From Desulfocapsa sp. (GTDB taxonomy: Bacteria; Desulfobacterota; Desulfobulbia; Desulfobulbales; Desulfocapsaceae): 19,126 nucleotides of DNA. The notes below the pieces were generated by a model. That model worked only from the letters and a program-made list of their open reading frames with translations. It made no database searches and was not told the DNA's origin. The stretch is from NCBI GenBank assembly GCA_029942265.1, contig JAOZTO010000002.1, forward strand, positions 1-19,126, written 5' to 3'. Positions 13,370 through 19,126 of the stretch are shown here, piece after piece. Position numbers and translations under genes: made by a program. Numbering within the stretch: position 1 is the stretch's first letter; each line of letters begins with the position of its first letter.

Positions 13370-13798
13370 GTGCAAGATGCCTCACAAATACGAATGACAA
13401 CCCAGCGTAAAACAATACTCGAAGAATTGGAAAAAGTGACTTCACACCCCACCGCCAATGAGGTGTATGATATGGTAAGAAAACGACTGCCTCGTATTGG
13501 CCTTGGAACTGTATACCGAAATTTAGAACTCATGTCAGAATCTGGAATGATTTTAAAACTGGAAGTCGGTGGAACTCAAAAACGTTTTGATGCAACCGTT
13601 CACCCTCATTATCACATTCGATGCATCAGTTGTGGTAAAGTGGACGATATTGATATTCCACTCATTGACAACATTGATAGAAATGCCGCCGATTTAAGTC
13701 AGTATCAAGTCCTTGGCCACCATATTGAATTCTCTGGTATCTGCGAACCCTGCTCTAAGAGTGATGAAGAAGACGAGGAAGAAGTACTGATCAACTGA
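13370..13798 (+). CDS. perR: PerR-type peroxide-sensing repressor (Fur family)
   Basis: The 142-residue protein has a winged-helix DNA-binding half (recognition helix LGTVYRNLELMSESG) and a dimerisation half. All metal residues of Bacillus PerR are present at one constant offset of 11: His26, Asp74, His80, His82 and Asp93 match the regulatory site (37, 85, 91, 93, 104), and Cys85, Cys88, Cys125, Cys128 match the structural zinc site (96, 99, 136, 139). This favours PerR over Fur or Zur. Peroxide would oxidise the regulatory histidines and release DNA. The start is GTG at 13370, chosen for the AAGGAG 7 nt upstream; an ATG at 13394 lacks one. The C-terminal tail is very acidic (DEEDEEE). It has its own operator; usual targets such as rubrerythrin are not in the window. 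Confidence 0.85.
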   Translation: MQDASQIRMTTQRKTILEELEKVTSHPTANEVYDMVRKRLPRIGLGTVYRNLELMSESGMILKLEVGGTQKRFDATVHPHYHIRCISCGKVDDIDIPLIDNIDRNAADLSQYQVLGHHIEFSGICEPCSKSDEEDEEEVLIN

Positions 13799-13846
13799 TA
13801 GATTCGTAATACGTTTTTCACCTTCTTCGCTACTGTGTAAACGAAA

Positions 13847-13883
13847 AAAAAGGCCAGTCGAATTATGTTCGACTGGCCTTTTT
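13847..13883. terminator. Bidirectional intrinsic terminator between perR and tyrS
   Basis: The arms AAAAAGGCCAGTCGAA (13847-13862) and TTCGACTGGCCTTTTT (13868-13883) are fully complementary around a five-base loop. The T-run after the stem serves plus-strand perR, the A-run before it gives a T-run for minus-strand tyrS. Confidence 0.93.
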
Positions 13884-13913
13884 CCGTTCCGTATATTCCG
13901 TTATAGTGTCTGG

Positions 13914-15125
13914 TTACTCAAATACAAGTTTACAAAAACGGCGTTTTCCAACCTTAACCAATATCTCACCCTGTGGGGAGATATTCTTTTTTACATCTAG
14001 TTCTTTTTCACCATCAAGAGAAACAGCCCCCTGCTTTATCATACGACGGCCATCGGATGTTGATTTCACCATCTCCAAATCCACCAGCAACTGAGGCAAC
14101 CATATTTCAACATCGGAATGGATTCTCTTTTCTTCAATATCGTCAGGCAATCCACCCTTTTGAAAAACTTTCTCAAAATTCTGTTCTGCCTGTAGCGCAG
14201 CATCATCAGAATGATAGCGAGCCGTCAACTCTCGTGCCAGTTGTTTTTTGATCTCTTTGGGATGTAACTTGCCAGATTCCATATCACTTTTTAATAATGC
14301 AATTTGCTCAGTGCTAAGATCACTGAGCAATTCATAGTAACGGAACATAAGTTCATCGGATGCAGAAAGAACTTTCCCGTAAATGTCATTGGCAGATTCG
14401 GATACCCCTATATAGTTTCCAAGAGATTTGCTCATTTTATGAACACCATCAAGACCTTCGAGTAGCGGAAGTGTCAAGACGACCTGCGGTGCCTGACCTC
14501 TTGAACGTTGCAGATCGCGCCCCATAAGCAGATTGAACAGTTGATCTGTTCCGCCTATTTCTACATCTGCTTCCAATGCAACAGAATCATAGCCCTGAAT
14601 TAATGGATACATAAATTCATGGATAGAAATTGGATTTCCTTCACGAAAACGTACTTTGAAATCTTCTCTCTCCAGCATTCGCGCGACGGTGAGTTCAGAC
14701 GCAAGACGAATCATGTCAAAGGAATCTAACTTTGATAACCACTCGGAGTTAAAAACAACTTTTGTTTTCTCAGGGTCTAAAATCTTAAACACCTGTTCCT
14801 TGTAACTTTCAGCGTTTTCAATAACATCTTCTCGGGTCAATGCTTTTCGAGTTTCAGATTTCCCGGTTGGATCACCTATCATTCCAGTAAAATCACCTAT
14901 CAAAAAGAAAACGTCATGTCCCAAGTCCTGGAAATGTTTTAGTTTTTGCAATAAAACAGTGTGGCCCAAGTGGAGATCTGGTGCGGTGGGATCAAACCCT
15001 GCTTTTATGCGGAGAGGTACACCACTTTTTGCTGATTTTTTTAATTTTTCAACAAGTTCCTTGCGTCCAATACAATCAACTGTTCCTCGTTCTATTAGGG
15101 TTACCTGTTCTTCTATACTTGGCAT
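13914..15125 (-). CDS. tyrS: Tyrosyl-tRNA synthetase
   Basis: The enzyme charges tRNA-Tyr with tyrosine. Class I signatures are the HIGH variant HLGH (residues 52-55, in [10 protein letters not shown]) and KMSKS (230-234, in [12 protein letters not shown]); the tyrosine pocket region includes [14 protein letters not shown] (about 191-204). The S4 RNA-binding domain is at the C-terminus (about 335-403). Length 403 is close to normal for TyrS of the TyrZ-like type with KMSKS, slightly shorter than the E. coli form with KFGKT. The ATG at 15125 has no clear Shine-Dalgarno sequence. rny lies 75 bp upstream on the same strand with a strong hairpin between, so tyrS may be expressed from an rny transcript or from processed mRNA. 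Confidence 0.95.
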   Translation of the reverse strand: MPSIEEQVTLIERGTVDCIGRKELVEKLKKSAKSGVPLRIKAGFDPTAPDLHLGHTVLLQKLKHFQDLGHDVFFLIGDFTGMIGDPTGKSETRKALTREDVIENAESYKEQVFKILDPEKTKVVFNSEWLSKLDSFDMIRLASELTVARMLEREDFKVRFREGNPISIHEFMYPLIQGYDSVALEADVEIGGTDQLFNLLMGRDLQRSRGQAPQVVLTLPLLEGLDGVHKMSKSLGNYIGVSESANDIYGKVLSASDELMFRYYELLSDLSTEQIALLKSDMESGKLHPKEIKKQLARELTARYHSDDAALQAEQNFEKVFQKGGLPDDIEEKRIHSDVEIWLPQLLVDLEMVKSTSDGRRMIKQGAVSLDGEKELDVKKNISPQGEILVKVGKRRFCKLVFE

Positions 15126-15157
15126 GATTAGATAAACTCGTAAAAATTTGAATTCAA

Positions 15158-15199
15158 GATGGATTTGTAGCGAGGGGCTGACATTTCTACGAACCCATC
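15158..15199 (-). repeat. Intercistronic 13-bp hairpin between rny and tyrS
   Basis: Arms at 15158-15170 and 15187-15199 pair at 12 of 13 positions (one G-T) with a 16-base loop; on the minus strand the first arm reads GATGGGTTCGTAG and sits immediately after the rny stop. No T-run follows directly, so a role in mRNA stability or processing is more likely than termination. Confidence 0.55.
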
Positions 15200-15200
15200 A

Positions 15201-16760
15201 TTATTTTGCGTATTGCACAGCTCTTGTTTCACGAATAACCGTCACCCGAATCTGTCCAGGATAAGTTAATTTTTCTTCAATTGATTTAGCAATATCCTGA
15301 CTGAGCAGACTCGCCTCACCATCTTTTACTTTTTGAGAATCAACTATAATCCGTAAATCACGGCCAGCCTGAATTGCATATGATTTTTCAACACCATCAA
15401 AGCTACAAGCGATAGCTTCCAGATCCTCAAGACGCTGGACATAGGATTGCAGCATCTCCTTTCGTGCACCGGGACGTGCGCCAGAGAGTGCATCAGCTGC
15501 CTGCACAAGTACATCAAGAACTGACTGCGGTGGTTCATCTTCATGATGAGCACCTATGGCATAGGCAACCTCTTCAGATTCACCATACTTTTTAGCAAGA
15601 TCCCTTCCAATAACTGCGTGAGATCCTTCAACTTCATGATCAACTGCTTTCCCAATATCATGGAGTAAACCTGCACGTTTTGCCATCTTCACATCGATGC
15701 CGAGTTCCGCCGCCATGATTCCACATAAAAAGGCAACTTCCAATGAATGCTGCAACACATTCTGTCCATAGCTAGTGCGGTATTTCAACCGTCCGAGAGT
15801 ATGAATCAACTCCACATGAACGCCATGACAGCCAACATCAAATGTAGCCTGTTCACCAGCTTCCCTCATGACCACTTCAAGCTCTTTAGTAACTTTCTCA
15901 ACAACTTCTTCTATTCGAGCTGGATGAATGCGACCATCATTTATCAATTGTAATAATGCTAATCGAGCAACTTCTCTTCGTACAGGATTAAAGCCTGAAA
16001 GAATCACTGCCTCGGGAGTATCATCTATAATGATATCAATACCGGTGGCCGCTTCTATTGCTCGAATATTTCTTCCTTCCCGCCCAATGATTCGACCTTT
16101 CATCTCATCATTTGGCAGTGGAACCATTGATACAGTTCTTTCAGCAACATAGTCTCCAGCATATCTCGAAATTGCTAGGGCAAGGATACTTTTTCCTTTC
16201 CGATCAGCTTGCATTTTCATTTCATTTTCTATGCGAGCAAGTCGTTTCGCAGCATCCATTCGAGCTTCACTTTCCAGTGAATCCATAAGCATTTTCTTGG
16301 CGTCATCCTGACTAATTCCAGAAATTTTTTCCAATTTAAATCGTTGCTTACCTACGAGATGATCAACTTTTTTATGTTTTTCACCAAGAGCTTCCCCTTC
16401 CTGTGCAAGGTGCTGTGAATGTTTGTCTAGATCTTTTTGCCGTTTGTCCAGTGTTGACCATTCTTGAGTTAATTGGCCTTTTTTATGAACAAGCTGTTGC
16501 AACTCATCTTTCAGTTTATTTCTTTCTTGACGAATCTCCTCACCAACAATCTGTTTCTCTTTATGTGCATCTTCTTTGTTTTTAAGAAGAGAATCCTTCT
16601 TTATCTGATTAGCCTGAGATATGGCAGTTTCGATAATTTTTTTACTCTGAGACTCAATATTGTCACGATGCCCTTCGACGAGACGTTTTCTGAATAATAT
16701 GCCGAGAATCACACCAGCAACAAGTCCTCCTGCAATATACGAAATCAATTGAAAATCCAT
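15201..16760 (-). CDS. rny: Ribonuclease Y (membrane-anchored HD/KH endoribonuclease)
   Basis: RNase Y starts mRNA decay and processing at the membrane. Residues 4-24 form an N-terminal membrane anchor ([19 protein letters not shown]), followed by a long charged coiled coil (about 30-200), a KH RNA-binding domain with [15 protein letters not shown] (about 223-237) and an HD phosphohydrolase domain with [18 protein letters not shown] (about 368-385) that holds the catalytic HD metal site. The 519-residue length and full domain order match the family. GGAG lies 8 nt before the ATG. In Desulfobacterota it stands beside, or in place of, RNase E; here zapB-zapA and a 6S RNA candidate lie upstream on the same strand, behind two terminators, so rny has its own promoter in the AT-rich 16761-17140 stretch, which I cannot define precisely. 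Confidence 0.95.
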   Translation of the reverse strand: MDFQLISYIAGGLVAGVILGILFRKRLVEGHRDNIESQSKKIIETAISQANQIKKDSLLKNKEDAHKEKQIVGEEIRQERNKLKDELQQLVHKKGQLTQEWSTLDKRQKDLDKHSQHLAQEGEALGEKHKKVDHLVGKQRFKLEKISGISQDDAKKMLMDSLESEARMDAAKRLARIENEMKMQADRKGKSILALAISRYAGDYVAERTVSMVPLPNDEMKGRIIGREGRNIRAIEAATGIDIIIDDTPEAVILSGFNPVRREVARLALLQLINDGRIHPARIEEVVEKVTKELEVVMREAGEQATFDVGCHGVHVELIHTLGRLKYRTSYGQNVLQHSLEVAFLCGIMAAELGIDVKMAKRAGLLHDIGKAVDHEVEGSHAVIGRDLAKKYGESEEVAYAIGAHHEDEPPQSVLDVLVQAADALSGARPGARKEMLQSYVQRLEDLEAIACSFDGVEKSYAIQAGRDLRIIVDSQKVKDGEASLLSQDIAKSIEEKLTYPGQIRVTVIRETRAVQYAK

Positions 16761-17217
16761 TACAATTCTCCAGTAACGGTAGGACGAGGGACAACAGGAA
16801 AACGCAAAGGAAAAAAACGAATGCTACAAGAAGAGAAGGCTCACATTATTAAAATTAAAAAAGGTGCTTTTTTAATAAAAAATGGCGCAAAGAATACAGT
16901 GCATATAAAAAACACACTATATTACAAGAAATTTATAAAAAATATGACCGTATCGATCTGTTTGACGACTTATTAATACTTTGAAAGTCTACTTTTTTTC
17001 TAAAAAATCACATCCTCATTATAAAAAGTCCACACAAACAACAATACGCATTACATTATATATAAAATCAGCTTAGTTTGGAACTAACCTGATAGATTCG
17101 TGTCACTTACATCTTGCTCTTTCGGTCTTTCATCAAATACTATCTATTCACCTGCAATCTGCCCTGCCGGTTTTTTCCAGAAACGATTAAATACATCTTC
17201 GTCTCGGAATATAAAAA

Positions 17218-17248
17218 CAGAGCAGTTATACAAATAATAACTGTTCTG
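17218..17248 (-). terminator. Intrinsic terminator upstream of rny
   Basis: Arms CAGAGCAGTTAT and ATAACTGTTCTG form 12 pairs (one G-T) around a 7-base loop; on the minus strand TTTTTATATT follows. It would stop transcripts coming from the zapA/6S side. Confidence 0.7.
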
Positions 17249-17300
17249 ATAAAAATAAAAATAACCACCCAGCCAATACTTTGAAATTAACAGAAACAAA

Positions 17301-17322
17301 ACACTGCAACTTTTAGCAGTGT
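17301..17322 (-). terminator. Intrinsic terminator candidate downstream of the 6S RNA
   Basis: ACACTGC and GCAGTGT pair perfectly over an 8-base loop; the minus strand continues TTTGTTTCTG. A weaker T-run on the other side could make it work in both directions. Confidence 0.62.
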
Positions 17323-17422
17323 ACTTTTTCTATTTCTTTTTCCATTCGAAGCATAGTTTGCTACGTCAGAATGAAAAAAAGAACGAATATGAAGGTATCG
17401 TGGAATGGTTATAAAAAAAAAT

Positions 17423-17586
17423 CCCCCACCCTGCCGTGTCACCAGGAACGTTAAACCTATATAATAGGTGGGCAAACTCATATTTTCTCCTGGGAATTCG
17501 CAAGCGATTTTCCATTTAAAAACAGCGGAGGTACCCTTTTTACGAGAGTTGGCTCAACAACACTGATGATCACCAACAGGCCAGGG
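17423..17586 (-). ncRNA. ssrS: 6S RNA candidate (ssrS)
   Basis: 6S RNA binds sigma-70 RNA polymerase as a promoter mimic. Evidence: it lies directly behind zapA, the position of ssrS in many Proteobacteria. Its ends can pair: CCCTG-G-CC-TGTT at the 5' side (from 17586) with GACA-C-GG-CAGGG at the 3' side (to 17429), giving a closing stem broken by single bulges, with TGTT as in E. coli 6S. An inner stem pairs CAA-CTC with GAG-TTTG, enclosing an apical part; about 160 nt is near the usual length. A promoter with the right start point sits just upstream (17590-17619). GGTGGGGGA followed by nine T residues closes it. I have folded it only by eye. Confidence 0.6.
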
Positions 17587-17589
17587 AAA

Positions 17590-17619
17590 ACTGTAGACTA
17601 TCTGTTTGTTCAAGTTCAA
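17590..17619 (-). promoter_or_regulatory. Promoter candidate of the 6S RNA
   Basis: On the minus strand TTGAAC and TACAGT are 18 bases apart, and the expected start near 17584 coincides with the first bases of the closing stem. TTGAAC occurs twice in tandem. Confidence 0.5.
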
Positions 17620-17719
17620 GACAGCTTGTCATTTGTAGTAACTGATATAAAAAAACAGTATAACAAATTTTTCAAAAAAATAAATGAATTTTCTTTGATG
17701 GCATCGTAAAAACTCTCCA

Positions 17720-18031
17720 TCATTTTCCAGAAAGCTGATTTTCTTCTGTCAATTCTTCGGCAATCCGCTCACCAAGGAGAGACACTCGACTCTCAGTTTT
17801 CTTTTTATACTCATTAAAATCTCGTTTTAATTCAACGTACATAGAAGCAATATTTAAGCTTGCAAGCACCGCTACTTTTCCAACCGGAATACTCCCTGAT
17901 GCCCCCGAAGAACTATTCGCTTGAACAAGATCTGTCACAAGTGCGATGATCTCCTCGACCTCTTTTTCTGGAGCTCCAGTGTAAAAAGTGAATTCATGCC
18001 CTATCAGTTCAAAGCGAACAAGTCGTTCCAA
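17720..18031 (-). CDS. zapA: Cell division protein ZapA
   Basis: ZapA binds FtsZ and bundles its filaments at the division ring. The 103-residue protein has the globular FtsZ-binding head (VRFELIGHEFTFYTGAPEKEVEEI) and a C-terminal coiled coil (about 60-100). It starts with TTG at 18031; no ATG or GTG lies near, and an AGGAG 6 nt upstream fixes this start. zapB ends 23 nt before it, so the two are co-transcribed. A 6S RNA candidate follows. Confidence 0.88.
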   Translation of the reverse strand: MERLVRFELIGHEFTFYTGAPEKEVEEIIALVTDLVQANSSSGASGSIPVGKVAVLASLNIASMYVELKRDFNEYKKKTESRVSLLGERIAEELTEENQLSGK

Positions 18032-18054
18032 GAATTACTCCTGTTTTTCGTCAA

Positions 18055-18402
18055 TTACTCGGCCTGTACAGTCGCAGTGAACAGGTTTTTCTGTACATTG
18101 GATTCAGGTAAGCCAGTACTGTTATCAGACTCAACAGTACTGTTTTCAGGTGTATGTTCTAGCAAAATGGTATCGTTTGCCTCCCACTCTTCTATCTTTC
18201 CAATAAGATCACTCACTCTGGAAGAAATTTGCCCACGTTCGCTTTCCATAGAAGATAAATCTTTTTGAAGAATTTCAATTTTCACAGCCTTTTCTTCCAA
18301 CTGATCCTTTAAACCCTTGTTTACAACCTGTAACGCATTAAATTTTTCAAGCATTGTGGAAACAAATCCTTCAAGTCGTTCAAGCTCATTGTCCTCTATC
18401 AT
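18055..18402 (-). CDS. zapB: ZapB-like coiled-coil cell division protein
   Basis: Residues 1-75 form a near-continuous coiled coil (LERLEGFVSTMLEKF ... LQKDLSSMESER), the only structural feature of ZapB proteins, which link ZapA-bound FtsZ rings. The following 40 residues are polar, with a short NST repeat, and unlikely to be structured. Coiled coils give weak homology evidence; the call rests largely on its position 23 nt upstream of zapA. The ATG has GGAG 9 nt upstream. TATAAT at 18426-18431 may be a -10 element, but no matching -35 is visible. Confidence 0.72.
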   Translation of the reverse strand: MIEDNELERLEGFVSTMLEKFNALQVVNKGLKDQLEEKAVKIEILQKDLSSMESERGQISSRVSDLIGKIEEWEANDTILLEHTPENSTVESDNSTGLPESNVQKNLFTATVQAE

Positions 18403-18627
18403 TATGATGACTCCAAAACAAATATATTATATATTATTCCCAAACTATGATGACCTCGCATATGCATCTTTTTGCTGAGCCAACTCAAATTTGACCTTTT
18501 TACGAATATATCAACTATGACAGAATCGTGCAAAGATAATGGGACTATTTTCCAATTCATCAATTATACCCGTGATTCATTTAATTGCAAGTTGCTCTCT
18601 GACGTATTTTTACTGACAGCACAACAA

Positions 18628-19110
18628 TTATCTCGAAAAAAACCAACTAAGGGGACGTCCACCATCATATGGCATATGTCCATGAAAGGGATTTGGATTG
18701 TCATCAAAAACCATTGGAAGAAAGAATCTATCTCCTTCCCACATTGGGAGCGTGCCAAGATCCGCTATTAATCCCCAGTGGAGATCCCCTTCTTCGTTTG
18801 AATATTTCGGTTCACCACTATACTCAGTTACTAAAAAAATAAACCCAAACCAGTCTTCACCATTACTTCCAAACCCAGGCCAATTTATCGTACCACGCAA
18901 CTCTGTTCTGAGACAAACAACACCAGACTCTTCATATATTTCCCTTTTAAGACATGCCAGAGCATCCTCATCAGGCTTCATCTTCCCTCCAAGTCCATTA
19001 TACTTGCCAAGATGTTCATCATCTGCTCTTTTATTTCTATGAACAAGTAATACAGATTGCTTGTCTCTGGACAGAACAAAACCCAATGTTGCCAAGATAG
19101 GTCTATACAT
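18628..19110 (-). CDS. MTH1-like NUDIX hydrolase (oxidised purine nucleotide diphosphatase)
   Basis: It likely hydrolyses 8-oxo-dGTP or other damaged purine triphosphates to monophosphates and so cleans the nucleotide pool. The NUDIX box G-x5-E-x7-REIYEESGV is complete (GGKMKPDEDALACLKREIYEE, about 42-63 with its Glu metal ligands). The C-terminal stretch MWEGDRFFLPMVFDD followed by FHGHM resembles human MTH1, whose substrate pocket uses the equivalent WPDD...WFP segment. A longer frame begins with GTG at 19113, but AAGGAG is only 3 nt from it and 6 nt from ATG at 19110, so ATG is preferred (160 residues). No operon partner is visible; 225 bp separate it from zapB. Confidence 0.85.
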   Translation of the reverse strand: MYRPILATLGFVLSRDKQSVLLVHRNKRADDEHLGKYNGLGGKMKPDEDALACLKREIYEESGVVCLRTELRGTINWPGFGSNGEDWFGFIFLVTEYSGEPKYSNEEGDLHWGLIADLGTLPMWEGDRFFLPMVFDDNPNPFHGHMPYDGGRPLSWFFSR

Positions 19111-19126
19111 CACCTACTCCTTATGA

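Larger units (their letters stand above)
16761..17719. other. 959-bp non-coding region between rny and zapA
   Basis: No supported protein gene lies here. The right part carries a 6S RNA candidate (17423-17586) and its promoter; the middle carries two hairpins with minus-strand T-runs (17301-17322, 17218-17248) and one imperfect hairpin (17343-17373). The left part (16761-17140) is AT-rich and includes the inverted repeat TTAAAAAAG-GTG-CTTTTTTAA at 16855-16875. A 75-codon plus-strand frame at 16749-16976 and a 64-codon minus-strand frame at 17287-17481 are judged spurious. Confidence 0.65.

Noticed and set aside
16749..16976. 75-codon plus-strand frame overlapping the rny start
   Set aside because: Lysine-rich through AT composition, overlaps the rny start region and has no SD.
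17287..17481. 64-codon minus-strand frame behind zapA
   Set aside because: It overlaps the 3' part of the 6S RNA candidate and its terminator; no SD-start combination that would be expected for a gene in this spot is convincing.
17423..17586. Reading the structured RNA as tmRNA, SRP RNA or RNase P RNA
   Set aside because: No tag-peptide frame, no SRP tetraloop core and no RNase P conserved core could be recognised.
17546..18485. Eleven-base match TGAGCCAACTC in the 6S candidate and again at 18475-18485
   Set aside because: A single short match in non-homologous surroundings is likely chance.
1..19126. CRISPR arrays, tRNA or rRNA genes, prophage or complete insertion sequences
   Set aside because: No regularly spaced direct repeats, tRNA-like cloverleaf ends, rRNA motifs or transposase genes were seen on either strand.

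Overview
The window looks like a chromosomal segment of a Gram-negative, probably anaerobic bacterium of the Desulfobacterota (Desulfobulbales-like is my guess). The reasons are its moderate to low GC content, envelope genes (Skp, Pal, a heptose kinase) together with RNase Y and a RemA/DUF370 protein, a stand-alone heptose-7-phosphate kinase rather than fused HldE, and a ZapB-ZapA pair with a 6S RNA candidate behind it. This placement is inference from gene content; no search was possible.

Layout: 48-2954 (minus) is a tightly overlapping three-gene unit: a DUF4405 membrane protein, a secreted protein with a glycine tail, and a membrane sensor histidine kinase. Upstream of it lie a sigma-54 type promoter (3030-3045) and two GACA-N4-TGTC palindromes about 100 bp further up, so it looks like an enhancer-activated regulon. 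Next come repeat-rich non-coding DNA (3216-3470), then cyuA-cyuP (4745-6061, 3472-4752; minus), an L-cysteine desulfidase and its transporter. A 157-bp IS66-type miniature element with a perfect 8-bp target duplication sits between cyuA and rlmB. rlmB, remA, yicC and hldA (6340-9520, minus) follow. A second, 70-bp copy of the miniature element, also with a perfect 8-bp duplication, lies upstream of hldA. Skp and Pal (9717-10836, minus) complete this envelope block.

The plus-strand island 11466-13798 has a SD-led hypothetical protein coupled to an unrecognised radical SAM enzyme, then a PerR-type regulator with its own 7-1-7 operator. It is preceded by a cluster of REP-like hairpins (11045-11300) and closed by a bidirectional terminator shared with tyrS. 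The rest is on the minus strand: MTH1-like NUDIX hydrolase, zapB, zapA, a 6S RNA candidate with promoter, two terminators, rny and tyrS.

Most genes are housekeeping. The parts most worth a second look are the sigma-54 linked sensory unit, the paired IS66-type miniature elements with intact target duplications, the REP/palindrome families, the hypothetical plus radical SAM pair, and the structured RNA region behind zapA.
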